Of a stretch of DNA of 64,000 nt, positions 7,252 to 16,258 are shown piece after piece. The translations under genes were made by a program, and so were the position numbers. Source of the DNA: Thermoleophilia bacterium (GTDB lineage: Bacteria; Actinomycetota; Thermoleophilia; Miltoncostaeales; Miltoncostaeaceae); assembly GCA_020848615.1 (NCBI GenBank), contig JADLHW010000045.1:1-64000 (forward strand). The letters are read 5' to 3'. The stretch's first letter is position 1. Each line of letters opens with the position of its first letter. The notes below the pieces were generated by a model, which saw nothing but the letters and a program-made list of their open reading frames with translations, did not search any database and had not been told where the DNA came from.

Positions 7252-9680
7252 GCCGTGCTCCCTCCCATCCGCAGTGACCGGCGGTCGAGTTTGCCGGACG
7301 GCAGGCGCGGCAGGGCGTCGAGCACCGTCACCGCCTGCGGGGCCGCATACGGCGCCAGCGCGCGGGCCACGTGGCGGCGCAGCTCATCGGCGAGGCCGTC
7401 GCCCGGCACGCCGTCCACCACGACCCAGGCGTGCACGCGCACCAGGCCGGCGTCGCCTGGGACGCCCGCCACCGCGGCCTCCCGCACGGCGGGATGGGCG
7501 AGCAGGCACGCCTCCACCTCGCCGGGGCTCACCCAGCGCGCATCGACCTTGAACAGGTCGTCCACGCGCCCCACGTGCCGGTACACGCCGCCCTCCTGCA
7601 CCAGCACGTCACCCATCCGGATCCAGTCACCGTGCACCAGGTCCCTCGTGAGCTCCGACCGGCGCCAGTACCCGGAGGTGTTCGACGCGCTGCGGATCCA
7701 CAGGCGCCCCGGCTCCCCGTCGCCGGTGACCCGGCCGTCGGGGTCCCGCAGCTCCACCTCCACGCCGGGCACGACCGTGCCCAGCGTCCCGCCGCCGCGT
7801 TCCCCGGGGCGCGTGGAGATGAGCACGTTGCTGCACTCCGAGCAGCCCAGTCCCTCCAGGATGCGCAGCCCCGTGAGGTCCTCCAGCCGGGCGGCCACGG
7901 GGGCGGGCAGGCCGTCGCCGGACGCCACGGCCAGGCGCACGCCGTCGAGCGCCCCGGGCATGGGATGGCGTGACAGGAACTCGGCGAGCTGCGCCCAGAA
8001 CGTCGGCACGCCCGTGAGGACGTTCACGCCGTGGTCGCGCACGACGCCGAGCGTGGTGCGCGGGTTCGGGCGCCCCCCGCTGAGCACGCAGGTCGCGCCG
8101 CGTCCCAGCACCCGGAAGAAGCCGTTGCCGAACCCCAGCGAGGTGAACAGCCGCGCGGCGGAATGGCACCGGTCGCCGGGACCCAGGCCCAGCACGTGGG
8201 CGGCGTACGTGTCGATGCCGGCCGCCATGTCCCGGTGGGCGTGCATCGCCCCCTTGGGCCGGCCCGTGGAGCCGGAGGAGTACACGAGGTACGCGAGGTC
8301 GTCGGAGTGCACCGCGGTGACCGGGCGCGACGGGCCGTCGTCCAGCAGGGCGGCCGGCGCGGACCGCCAGCCGGAGGCGTCCACCCCGGGCTCGGCGAGC
8401 ACCAGCGCCGGCTCGCAGTCGTCGAGGACGAGCCTCACCCGGTCGGCGGGGCTGGCGGGGTCGACGGGCACGGCGACGGCCCCCAGCGACGCGGTGCCCA
8501 GGAAGCCGGCGAGCCACGGCCGGCCGTCCCGCAGGGCGATCGCCACCCGGTCGCCGCGCCGCACCCCGGCCCCGGCGAGCGCCCCCGCGGCGCGGGCCGT
8601 GGCCGCCGACAGGTCGTCGTACGTCCACTCGCCGTCCTCGTCCACGGCCGCCACCCGGCCGCCGGCGCCGGCCTCCCGGTGCCGCTCGACCAGCAGCCGC
8701 ACCAGGTTGTCGCGCGGCGAGACGTCCGGGAGCGCGGGGAGCGCGGGCTGCGGGGCGGGTGCGGGCAGCAGGGCGTCCGCGAGGGCGTCGAACGCCTCGG
8801 CGGGCACCCGCGACGGCAGCGCGAGGATCGCGTCGGTGCCGCCCGCCGCGGCGTGCGCCGCGAGCACGTCACGCACCTCGTCCGGGGTGCCCACGATCCC
8901 GCCCCGGGCCCGCAGCCAGCGCAGCACCCCGGCGGGGCTGGAGCCCAGCTCGCGCGCCTCGCCGGCCAGCCAGCCGCGCAGCTCGGCGTCCGACCCGCCC
9001 ACCAGGCAGAACGTGTAGAGCGCGGCCGTCGGACGGGGCCGGCCCGCGGCCTCGGCGGCCTCGGCGGCGATGCGGATGCGGTCGCCGAACGCCGCCGGGT
9101 CGGTCCAGGCCGCCACGATGCCGTCGGCGGCGCGCCCGGCCAGGCGCAGCAGCACGGGGCCGTGGGCGGCGAGCCACACCGGGGGGCCTCCGGGGACCGC
9201 GGGGGCCGGGCGGTTGGGGGCGTCCGCGAGCACGCCCTCCAGGGTGGCGCCGTCCGGGTTGGCGCGCATGGCGTTCACCACCGCCAGCGCACGCTTCACG
9301 CCGGCGGTGCGCTCACCCGGGGTGCCCATCGGGAACCCGTAGGCGATGTGCTCCGGGCGGTCCGACCCCGTGCCGAGGCCCAGGATCATGCGTCCGCCGG
9401 ACATGACGTCCACGACGGTGGCCATCTTCGCGGCCAGCTGCGGCGGGCGGTACGCGGCGCACGCCACCGCGACGCCCAGCCGGGCCCGGGTCGTCACCTG
9501 GGCCAGGGCGGCGAGCGTCGTGAACGCCTCGAACACCGGCTCGCACTTCAGCCGGCCGGGGGACTGCAGATGGTCGTTCACCCACAGGGCGTCCACGCCG
9601 CGGCGGTCGAGGCGCTCCGCCACCGCCCGAAGGCCCGCCCAGTCGCCCCCGTACTGCGGGACCCGGACCCCGATGTTCAT
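7248..9680 (-). CDS. Fusion of LLM flavin monooxygenase and aryl-CoA ligase
   Basis: 810 residues in one uninterrupted frame. Residues 1-303 are a luciferase-like (LLM, F420- or FMN-dependent) oxidoreductase: VDALWVNDHL, AVACAAYRPP, SGGRMILGLGTGS and the C-terminal GTPDEVRDVLAAH. A Pro/Ala-rich linker (304-325) leads to an adenylate-forming ligase of the benzoate-CoA ligase type (326-810): A3 motif YSSGSTGRPKG (467-477), YWRRSELT, HVGRVDDLFKV and the catalytic Lys797 in LPSGKLDR. It would make an acyl- or aryl-CoA through an adenylate. Whether the flavin domain oxidises the same ligand is inference. The start is the ATG 4 nt after the LytR_C gene. Confidence 0.85.
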   Translation of the reverse strand: MNIGVRVPQYGGDWAGLRAVAERLDRRGVDALWVNDHLQSPGRLKCEPVFEAFTTLAALAQVTTRARLGVAVACAAYRPPQLAAKMATVVDVMSGGRMILGLGTGSDRPEHIAYGFPMGTPGERTAGVKRALAVVNAMRANPDGATLEGVLADAPNRPAPAVPGGPPVWLAAHGPVLLRLAGRAADGIVAAWTDPAAFGDRIRIAAEAAEAAGRPRPTAALYTFCLVGGSDAELRGWLAGEARELGSSPAGVLRWLRARGGIVGTPDEVRDVLAAHAAAGGTDAILALPSRVPAEAFDALADALLPAPAPQPALPALPDVSPRDNLVRLLVERHREAGAGGRVAAVDEDGEWTYDDLSAATARAAGALAGAGVRRGDRVAIALRDGRPWLAGFLGTASLGAVAVPVDPASPADRVRLVLDDCEPALVLAEPGVDASGWRSAPAALLDDGPSRPVTAVHSDDLAYLVYSSGSTGRPKGAMHAHRDMAAGIDTYAAHVLGLGPGDRCHSAARLFTSLGFGNGFFRVLGRGATCVLSGGRPNPRTTLGVVRDHGVNVLTGVPTFWAQLAEFLSRHPMPGALDGVRLAVASGDGLPAPVAARLEDLTGLRILEGLGCSECSNVLISTRPGERGGGTLGTVVPGVEVELRDPDGRVTGDGEPGRLWIRSASNTSGYWRRSELTRDLVHGDWIRMGDVLVQEGGVYRHVGRVDDLFKVDARWVSPGEVEACLLAHPAVREAAVAGVPGDAGLVRVHAWVVVDGVPGDGLADELRRHVARALAPYAAPQAVTVLDALPRLPSGKLDRRSLRMGGSTA

Positions 9681-9684
9681 GCGA

Positions 9685-10197
9685 TCAGCCTGGACCGAGG
9701 ACCACGACCACGTCCACCCCCGCGGGGGCGGCGGTCGCGATGGCACCACCGGTGGGCAGCGCCTGCACGGTGGTGTACCCCAGGTCCTTCGCCACCCGCT
9801 GCGCCGCGGGCCGCTTGCCGGTCCGGAAGTACACGATGGTGGGGCCGGCCTGGTCCGCGACGTTGCCCGTCGCGGGGGTGGGATAGCCCAGTCCGGCGGC
9901 CCGCGTGGCGGTCTGCGCCGCGAGCCCGTTGATCTTGGATCCGTTGAGCACGGCGAGCGTGACCTTCGCCGGGGTGATCTCGGCCGGCGGCGTGGGCGCC
10001 GTGGCCGTGGTGGTGCGCGGCTTGGTGGTGGCGGGCGCCGGCGCCTCGACGGTCGGCAATGCCTGCGCCGAGCCGCCGTCGCCCCGTGTGAGCCACCCGA
10101 CGACAAACCCGCCGACAAGGCATGCAAGGCCCACCGCGATGAACAGCGGCAGTGCGACGGGGGCTTTGCGGGAGGCGGGCTCGGGGTTCGTCGACAT
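9685..10197 (-). CDS. Membrane protein with LytR C-terminal domain
   Basis: 170 residues: a short cytoplasmic N-terminus, one membrane span (about 15-38), a Thr/Pro/Ala-rich linker, and a LytR_C domain (about 75-170: VTLAVLNGSKINGLA, then TIVYFRTGKRPAAQRVA). The LytR-CpsA-Psr transferase core is missing. Such stand-alone LytR_C proteins are common in actinomycetotes and are thought to act at the cell wall. TACCAT on the minus strand (10207-10212) lies 9 nt before the ATG. It is first gene of an operon with the LLM-ligase fusion. Confidence 0.8.
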   Translation of the reverse strand: MSTNPEPASRKAPVALPLFIAVGLACLVGGFVVGWLTRGDGGSAQALPTVEAPAPATTKPRTTTATAPTPPAEITPAKVTLAVLNGSKINGLAAQTATRAAGLGYPTPATGNVADQAGPTIVYFRTGKRPAAQRVAKDLGYTTVQALPTGGAIATAAPAGVDVVVVLGPG

Positions 10198-10287
10198 GCG
10201 CTCGCGATGGTAACGGGACCCCCGGTCGGCTCGTCCCGCGACCGCCGGGCGGCGCCCTGCGGCCCTTCACGACGCCGGAACGCGTGG

Positions 10288-10351
10288 TAACGTGCGTCCT
10301 GGTCGCCCCTTCAGGACGACGCCCTGCTCCGCTCGCAGCCCTCCGAGCAGG
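10288..10351 (+). promoter_or_regulatory. Candidate promoter and structured 5' leader of the helicase gene
   Basis: TAACGT at 10288-10293 is a possible -10 box. It is followed by two perfect hairpins in the would-be leader: GTCCTG 10296-10301 with CAGGAC 10312-10317, and CCTGCTC 10323-10329 with GAGCAGG 10345-10351. The leader to the ATG at 10440 would be about 140 nt, unlike the leaderless genes nearby. Confidence 0.35.
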
Positions 10352-10439
10352 CGTCACGCACGCGGCCCGAGGCGGATTCCACCCCTCGCCTGACCACGCC
10401 TACCCGCCGAACCCCCATACCGGCGGGACTCGTGACTGG

Positions 10440-13007
10440 ATGCCGGAAGGACTGCATTCCACGACCGAAGTGAGAGTTCCCACGTCGCCGGCCGACGCCC
10501 TCCGGGCAGCGCTGGACGACCCGTCGCGCGCCTGGCCCGACGTCGTCCTGCGCCCGCACCAGCTGGAGGCGCTCGACGAGCTGGCGGTGCGCCTGGGCCA
10601 TGGCGTCCAGCGCACATGGGTCGACTCCCCCACGGGCTCCGGGAAGACCGTGATGTTCTGCGCCCTCGCCTCCGCCCTGGGCGGGTCGGCGACGGTGCTG
10701 GTGCCCCGCCGGAACCTGGCCGAGCAGACGATCGCCCAGTTCAAGCGGCACTTCCCGTCCGTGCACGTCCACGCCGAGGGCCCCGAGGCGGTCGGCAGGC
10801 CGGGCGTGGCGGTGAGCACCTACCAGGCGGCCCTGCGCCACCAGGACAAGATGGACTGGGAGTCCCTCGACCTGCTCATCTGCGACGAGGCGCACACCGC
10901 CCTGGGCGCCCAGACCCGGTTGCTCCTCGACCGTGCCGTGAACGCCGTCGTGGTGGGCTTCACGGCGACGGGCAGCACCACCACCGGCCACGTCGAGCAG
11001 ATCTTCGGGCCCGTGGCCACCACCCTGGACCGGGGATCCGCCATCGAGCGGGGGATCCTCTGCCCGCTGCGCTCCCTCCGGGTCGAGCGCGCCGTGGACC
11101 TGTCCGACGTCGCCCGGGTGCGCGGCGACTTCGAGCAGGGCAGCCTGGGACGCGCCCTCGACAAGGCCCTGTGGCACAAGGCGTGCGCCGACGTGTGGGC
11201 CGAGCACTTCCAGCCGCTCGGGCTCGCCGGCGTCGCCTACACGGCCACGGTCGCCCAGGCGCACAACCTCGCCGACGAGCTCAGCCAGCGCGGCGTGAAG
11301 GCCGCCGCCGTGTCCGGGCAGACGCCGGCCCGCGATCTGCAGATGACGCTGAAGATGTTCGGCGAGGGCTTCATCGACGTGCTGTGCAACGCGGACCTGC
11401 TCACCGAGGGGTGGGACGAGACACGCGCGTCCGTGGTGATGCACCTGGCCCCCACCACCTCCGAGCGCGTGTTCGTGCAGCGCCTGGGCCGCGTGATGCG
11501 CCCCGCCCCCGACAAGGAGGCGGTGTCCGTCGAATTCCTGCCCAAGGGCGACCCGATGGGCGTGAAGACCAGCCACGAGATCTTCGGGATGGGCTGGTAC
11601 AAGCCGCTGGGCCGCGTCGCGGGACCGCCCGACGCCGGCGACGAGCGCCACCGGCTCGCGAAGGCCGCCAAGCTGCTCGCCGAACGCGAGGGGAACGTCT
11701 CCCAGCTGGTGAACACCGGCGCCGACCACCACGACATCGCCCGCGGCTTCGCCGACGGCGGGTGGCGGGAGGCGGACGCCGGGCAGCTGCGCGGCATCCT
11801 GGTGGAGGAGTGGATCGAGGCGGCCGCCTCGGAGGCCACCTGCCAGGATGTCGCCGACCGCGTCGCCGCCGGGCTGCCGTTCCAGGCGGCCCTCGCCTGG
11901 TGGGGCCTGTCCGGCGTGCTCGAGCGCCACGCCCGCGACGGCGCCGACCAGCCCATGTGGCGCGAATGGGCGATGGCGCTGGTGGTGCAGCCCGACCTGC
12001 GCATGGCGCTGCCCGACGACGTGCCGCGCAAGGTGCTCGACCGGCTGCGGATGACCGCCCGGGAGCGCCTGCGGTCGCTGTGGTACCACGCCAACGGCGC
12101 CGGCAAGTGGGACCGCATCACGGCCCTGGAGCAGCTGGGCCGTTCGGGCGACCGGCGCCGCCGCTGGAGCGCGCTGGAGGAGGCGTCCGCATGGGCGCCC
12201 GCCTGGGCCTGGGACGTGTCCCGCGGCCTCGCCGAGATCCACCGCCCCGGCCGCAACCAGGAGGCCGCGCGCATCGCCGCGTGGGAGGCCCGCCACCTCA
12301 TCGCCAACGGCGGCGAGGTGAACGTGATCGCCATGTGGCTGAAGGCCGCGGGAGGCCCGCCCCCCGAGCCCGTCCCGCCCGCCGAGGGCGAGCCGCCGCT
12401 GCGGCTCGGGCAGGCCGCGCGCCTCACCGTGGTGCTCGGCCCCGGCGACGTCCCGACCCGGCCCGAGCACGTGCGCCTGGCGGCGCGCGCCGCCGCCGCC
12501 TGCGGGGGATGGGCGCAGCTGCGCGGGTTCCTCGACTCCCTGGACTTCTCCACCGCCGATGCCCGCCGCGCCCTGCGGGCCGCCGTTGGCGCCACCCAGC
12601 CCAAGGCGCTGCTGTCGCGCCGCGCCTGGAATGCCCTGCGCACGAGGTTCCCGAGGCTGCCCGGCGCGGAGGAGGTCGGCATCGGCGAGGGCGGCGGGAA
12701 GCGACGTGAGGGCGAGGCCGGCGAGAACGGCACGGCCGCGACCCGGTCCCGCCGCCGCCGTCGCCGCCGTCTGAGCACCGCGATGGGGGACGGGACGTCC
12801 GCGAACGGCACCGCCTCGGCCGAGTCCGAGGCGCCCGCCGCGGAGGCCGCGGCGACCGGGTCCGATGGCGGCGAGGCCCCCGCCGAGGGTCCCGCGTCGT
12901 CACGTCCGCGCAGGCGCCGCAGGCGCCGCCGCTCCCGCGGGGCCGGCGGTGGCGGGGGTGCTCCCGACGCCCAGGGCGGCGACCCGCAGGATCCGGCGGA
13001 GGGCTAG
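10440..13007 (+). CDS. SF2 DEAD/DEAH-box helicase with basic disordered tail
   Basis: About 855 residues. The N-terminal ATPase lobe has Walker A SPTGSGKT (about 62-69), DEAH (149-152) and motif III-like TATGS. The second lobe ends in VQRLGRVMRP (motif VI). The architecture is of the ResIII/type III restriction-helicase kind. A middle region rich in Trp and Ala helices is unassigned. The last ~110 residues are low complexity with two blocks of consecutive arginines (RSRRRRRRR and RPRRRRRRRRS) separated by an acidic Ala/Glu-rich stretch, suited to RNA or DNA binding. The start could also be GTG 10470. No methylase or specificity gene is adjacent, so a restriction role is not supported. Confidence 0.85.
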   Translation: MPEGLHSTTEVRVPTSPADALRAALDDPSRAWPDVVLRPHQLEALDELAVRLGHGVQRTWVDSPTGSGKTVMFCALASALGGSATVLVPRRNLAEQTIAQFKRHFPSVHVHAEGPEAVGRPGVAVSTYQAALRHQDKMDWESLDLLICDEAHTALGAQTRLLLDRAVNAVVVGFTATGSTTTGHVEQIFGPVATTLDRGSAIERGILCPLRSLRVERAVDLSDVARVRGDFEQGSLGRALDKALWHKACADVWAEHFQPLGLAGVAYTATVAQAHNLADELSQRGVKAAAVSGQTPARDLQMTLKMFGEGFIDVLCNADLLTEGWDETRASVVMHLAPTTSERVFVQRLGRVMRPAPDKEAVSVEFLPKGDPMGVKTSHEIFGMGWYKPLGRVAGPPDAGDERHRLAKAAKLLAEREGNVSQLVNTGADHHDIARGFADGGWREADAGQLRGILVEEWIEAAASEATCQDVADRVAAGLPFQAALAWWGLSGVLERHARDGADQPMWREWAMALVVQPDLRMALPDDVPRKVLDRLRMTARERLRSLWYHANGAGKWDRITALEQLGRSGDRRRRWSALEEASAWAPAWAWDVSRGLAEIHRPGRNQEAARIAAWEARHLIANGGEVNVIAMWLKAAGGPPPEPVPPAEGEPPLRLGQAARLTVVLGPGDVPTRPEHVRLAARAAAACGGWAQLRGFLDSLDFSTADARRALRAAVGATQPKALLSRRAWNALRTRFPRLPGAEEVGIGEGGGKRREGEAGENGTAATRSRRRRRRRLSTAMGDGTSANGTASAESEAPAAEAAATGSDGGEAPAEGPASSRPRRRRRRRRSRGAGGGGGAPDAQGGDPQDPAEG

Positions 13008-13065
13008 GTTCCGCACCCCGAATGGCCGGTTGCGCGTGCGCCGGTCGCGGGGCCATGCTGTCCGC

Positions 13066-13326
13066 ATGCCGTTGTCTGATGGATCGGGACCGGACGCCGT
13101 CGCCGACGCGCTGTGGGACCGGGTGCGCCGGCTCGCGCGCCTGGCCGAGCAGCTCAGCGAGGCGGAGGCGGTGGGCGAACTGGACGAGAACGGGCAGGCC
13201 CGCCTCATGCGGGCGAGGGTGCGTTTGTCGCGGGCCGCCGCGCGGGCGCAGATGGCGGACGACCTGGCGGATCAGCTCGCGGACCTGCGCGCGGTGCGCG
13301 CCCGCACCGCCGCGTCCCGGACCTGA
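13066..13326 (+). CDS. Small helical protein of unknown function
   Basis: 86 residues, strongly helical and rich in Ala, Arg, Asp and Glu, with heptad-like spacing (RRLARLAEQLSEAEAV, ADDLADQLADLRAVRA) that suggests a coiled coil. It has no Cys, signal peptide or membrane span. The ATG at 13066 is preceded by CATGCT at 6 nt, a near match to the leaderless -10 pattern. I do not recognise a family. Confidence 0.6.
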   Translation: MPLSDGSGPDAVADALWDRVRRLARLAEQLSEAEAVGELDENGQARLMRARVRLSRAAARAQMADDLADQLADLRAVRARTAASRT

Positions 13327-13342
13327 CGGAACCGTCGTCCGC

Positions 13343-13363
13343 GAGCCGTTTCTTCGACGGCTC
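13343..13363 (+). terminator. Hairpin after the small helical protein gene
   Basis: GAGCCGT (13343-13349) pairs perfectly with ACGGCTC (13357-13363) around a 7-nt loop, 16 nt after the stop codon. Confidence 0.55.
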
Positions 13364-13396
13364 ACAACGGAGTCTTCACACAGCCGGGGTACAACC

Positions 13397-14302
13397 ATGC
13401 CCGTGAACAGCCAGCTGCCCCCGATCCCCCCGCGTCCCGAGCAGCCCGGAGGCCTGCCGCCCATCCCGTCCCGGCCCGCGCACCTCGGCGGCCTCCCACC
13501 GCTGAACACCCGCGAGCCGCGCGCCTGGAGCGCGCCGCGGCCCCGGCCCGCGCCCTCCGCCCGCCGGCCCCGCCGGGGCCTGCCGCCCCTGCCCGGCAAG
13601 GGCGCGGCCGTCGTCGCCGCCGTGCTGGCGGCCGGAGTGGTGGGCGGTGTCGCCGGTGCGCAGTTCGGCGGCGGCGATTCCCCGTCGTCGCCGGCCACCA
13701 CCGCCACCACCCCGACCGGGATCAGCAGCCCGGCCGGCCAGCTGGCCTCCGCCGTCGCGGCGGCCGCGCCGTCGGTGGTGCAGGTGCGGACCTCCACGGG
13801 CCAGGGCAGCGGCGTGGTCGTCGCCGACCGCGGCCTCATCGTGACCAACCACCACGTCGTCGCCGACAGCGAGCGCGTCGCGGTGATCACCGCCGACGAC
13901 CGCCAGGTGTCGGCCGTGGTGGTGCAGGACGACCCGGAGCAGGACCTGGCCATCCTCCAGCCGTCGGGTCCCACGGGCCCGGGGGCGCTCATCGCCGGCG
14001 AGGCGAACGGCGGCCTGCGGGTGGGTGACCAGGTGTTCGCCATCGGCAGCCCCTTCGGGCTGCAGAACACCGTGACCTCCGGGATCGTGAGCTACGTGGA
14101 CCGCCCCGGCGAGGGCGGCGTCCCGATGATCCAGACCGACGCCCCCATCAACCCCGGGACCTCCGGCGGTGGGCTCTTCGACCTGCGCGGCCGGCTGGTG
14201 GGCATCCCCACCGCCATCCGCGCGCCCATCAGCGGCAACGTGGGCATCGGCTTCGCCGTGCCCGCGTCCCGCGTGACCCAGCTGCTGGAGCGCGTCCCAT
14301 GA
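13397..14302 (+). CDS. HtrA-like S1C serine protease without PDZ domain
   Basis: 301 residues. A Pro-rich cytoplasmic N-terminus (1-65) precedes one membrane span (about 68-90), then an extracytoplasmic trypsin-like domain. The triad is His153 (TNHHVV), Asp183 (EQDLAIL) and Ser256 (NPGTSGGGLFDL; the usual GNSGGPL is altered but the Ser and oxyanion Gly remain). The protein stops right after the protease fold with no PDZ domain, shorter than DegP/HtrA. Its stop overlaps the moxR start (ATGA), so it belongs to the MoxR operon and may process envelope clients of that complex. Confidence 0.88.
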   Translation: MPVNSQLPPIPPRPEQPGGLPPIPSRPAHLGGLPPLNTREPRAWSAPRPRPAPSARRPRRGLPPLPGKGAAVVAAVLAAGVVGGVAGAQFGGGDSPSSPATTATTPTGISSPAGQLASAVAAAAPSVVQVRTSTGQGSGVVVADRGLIVTNHHVVADSERVAVITADDRQVSAVVVQDDPEQDLAILQPSGPTGPGALIAGEANGGLRVGDQVFAIGSPFGLQNTVTSGIVSYVDRPGEGGVPMIQTDAPINPGTSGGGLFDLRGRLVGIPTAIRAPISGNVGIGFAVPASRVTQLLERVP

Positions 14303-15357
14303 CCGACAGCCTCTTCCCTCAGGAGCCGAGCCCCGTGGAGGACACCCTCGCACCCACCCCGGTCCCCGGGCCCGCGGCCACGCCGCGCGACCGGCTGGAG
14401 GCGGTGCTGTACGAGCTGCGCCGAGTGATCGTGGGCCAGGACCGCCTCCTGGACCGCGTGCTGGTGGCCCTGGTCTCCCGCGGGCACATCCTGCTGGAGG
14501 GCGTGCCCGGCCTGGCGAAGACCCTCACCCTCGAAACCGTCGCGAAGGTCGTGGGCGGCCGGTTCGCGCGCATCCAGTTCACCCCGGACCTGGTGCCCAG
14601 CGACGTGGTGGGCGGCCAGGTCCTGGACCGCCACGGCGAGTTCACCACCCGGCTGGGCCCGGTGTTCGCGAACTTCGTGCTCGCCGACGAGATCAACCGC
14701 GCGCCCGCGAAGGTGCAGTCCGCGCTGCTCGAGGTGATGGCCGAGGGCCACGCGTCCATCGCGGGCGAGACCCACCCGGTGCCCCGGCCGTTCCTGGTGA
14801 TGGCCACCCAGAACCCCATCGAGAGCGAGGGCGTCTACGCGCTGCCGGAGGCGCAGGTCGACCGGTTCGCGATGAAGGTGGTGGTGGGCTACCCCACCTC
14901 GCAGGACGAGGAGGAGATCGTGCGCCGCATGGCCTCCGATCCCCCCGTCCCGCGGCAGCTCCTGTCCCCCGAGGACCTGGTGGAGCTGCAGCAGGCCGCC
15001 GACGCGGTGTTCGTGGACCACCGGGTGCGGCAGTACGCCGTCCACCTGGTGAGCGCCACGCGCGACCCGGCGTCCGAGGGCCTGGCGCACCTCGCCCCGT
15101 ACCTGGATCTGGGCGGCTCCCCCCGGGCCTCGCTGGGCCTCATCCGCGGCGGGCGGGCGCTCGCCGTGATGCGCGGCCGCAGCTTCGTGACGCCCGAGGA
15201 CGTCCACGCGCTGTTCCACGACGTGCTGCGGCACCGCGTGGTGCTGAGCTACGAGGCCCTCGCCGCCGACGTTCGCCCCGACCAGGTGCTCGACGCGATC
15301 CTGGACGCCATCCCGATGCCCGAGGTCGACCTTGGCCACGGTCGCGCCACCGCCTGA
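14299..15357 (+). CDS. moxR: MoxR-family AAA+ ATPase
   Basis: 352 residues. Walker A is EGVPGLAKT, Walker B is LADEINRAPAKVQSALLEVMAEG, sensor 1 is VMATQNPIESEG, followed by a helical lid. MoxR ATPases are thought to act as chaperones that insert metal or assemble von Willebrand factor A (VWA) proteins. The ATG overlaps the protease stop by 4 nt, and the 3' end overlaps the DUF58 gene by 26 nt. This protease-moxR-DUF58-VWA-VWA order is a single tightly coupled operon. Confidence 0.93.
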   Translation: MTDSLFPQEPSPVEDTLAPTPVPGPAATPRDRLEAVLYELRRVIVGQDRLLDRVLVALVSRGHILLEGVPGLAKTLTLETVAKVVGGRFARIQFTPDLVPSDVVGGQVLDRHGEFTTRLGPVFANFVLADEINRAPAKVQSALLEVMAEGHASIAGETHPVPRPFLVMATQNPIESEGVYALPEAQVDRFAMKVVVGYPTSQDEEEIVRRMASDPPVPRQLLSPEDLVELQQAADAVFVDHRVRQYAVHLVSATRDPASEGLAHLAPYLDLGGSPRASLGLIRGGRALAVMRGRSFVTPEDVHALFHDVLRHRVVLSYEALAADVRPDQVLDAILDAIPMPEVDLGHGRATA

Positions 15358-16258
15358 GGCCGCCGCGCGGCCGTCGGCCCGGGCCGACGCGCTGCTGCGC
15401 CGCGTGGAGCTCCGCGTGGGACGCCGCCTGGACGGCATCCTGCAGGGGGAGCGGCGCGGCCGGCGGCCGGGCCCCGGCGGCGAGCCGTCCCTGACGCGCC
15501 GCTACGAGCCCGGCGACGACGTCCGCTGGATCGACTGGCCGCTCACGGCCCGCACCCGGCAGGCGATGGTGCGCGTGCCGGAGCTGGAGCCGGTGCTCAC
15601 GGCGTGGGCGCTGGTGGACCGCAGCCCCAGCATGGACTTCGGGTCCGGCCAGGTCACGAAGGCCCAGCTGGCGACGGAGGCCCTCGCGGGCCTCGGCGTG
15701 GTGCTCAGGCGCCGTGGCGACCGGCTGGGCGTCGTGGCCACCACCGACGGCGGCCTCGACCTCGTGCGGCCGCCGCGCGGCGACCGCCGCGGCCTGGTGG
15801 CCGCCATCGCCGAGGTCAGCGCCGTCCGGTCCCCCGAGGAGCCGGGCCGCACGCAGCTCGCCCGCGCGCTCACCACCCTGGGCCGCGTGGCCCGCCACCG
15901 GGGCGCGATCGTGGTGATCTCCGACCTGCCGCCGTCGCCGGCGCTCGAGAACGCCCTGGGCACCCTCGCCCGGCGGCACGAGGTGATCGCCGTGGAGGTC
16001 CGGGACCCGCGGGAGCGGGAGCTGCCGGTGCTGGGCACCGTGCGCCTGCGGGACATGGAGACCGGGCAGACGCGCCTGGTGGACACCGCCGACCCGCGTT
16101 TCCGGCAGCGGCTGGAGGAGGTCCAGGCCCAGGAGCGCGCCCGCCGCGCGGGCATGCTCACCCGGGTCGGGGCCCGCCACGTGGTGCTGGACACCGAGGA
16201 CGACTGGGTGCTTCCCCTCGCGCGCGCCCTGTCGATGCCGCGCAGGCGGTCGCTGTGA
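15332..16258 (+). CDS. DUF58 protein, VWA-like MoxR partner
   Basis: 308 residues. The DUF58 signature RRYEPGDDVRWIDWPLTAR is followed by a VWA-like fold whose metal-site motif DRSPSM (DxSxS) is intact, with VVISDLPP as the second metal loop. The TTG start lies inside moxR (26-nt overlap); no later start precedes the conserved region. DUF58 proteins occur next to MoxR and are thought to be its clients. Confidence 0.88.
   Translation: MATVAPPPEAAARPSARADALLRRVELRVGRRLDGILQGERRGRRPGPGGEPSLTRRYEPGDDVRWIDWPLTARTRQAMVRVPELEPVLTAWALVDRSPSMDFGSGQVTKAQLATEALAGLGVVLRRRGDRLGVVATTDGGLDLVRPPRGDRRGLVAAIAEVSAVRSPEEPGRTQLARALTTLGRVARHRGAIVVISDLPPSPALENALGTLARRHEVIAVEVRDPRERELPVLGTVRLRDMETGQTRLVDTADPRFRQRLEEVQAQERARRAGMLTRVGARHVVLDTEDDWVLPLARALSMPRRRSL

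Noticed and set aside
10311-12470. A 719-codon minus-strand frame opposite the helicase
   Set aside because: Composition is that of a shadow frame and no motif is present; the plus-strand helicase has complete motifs.
10440-13007. Restriction-modification system around the helicase
   Set aside because: No methyltransferase, specificity subunit or nuclease domain accompanies it; both flanks are ordinary genes.
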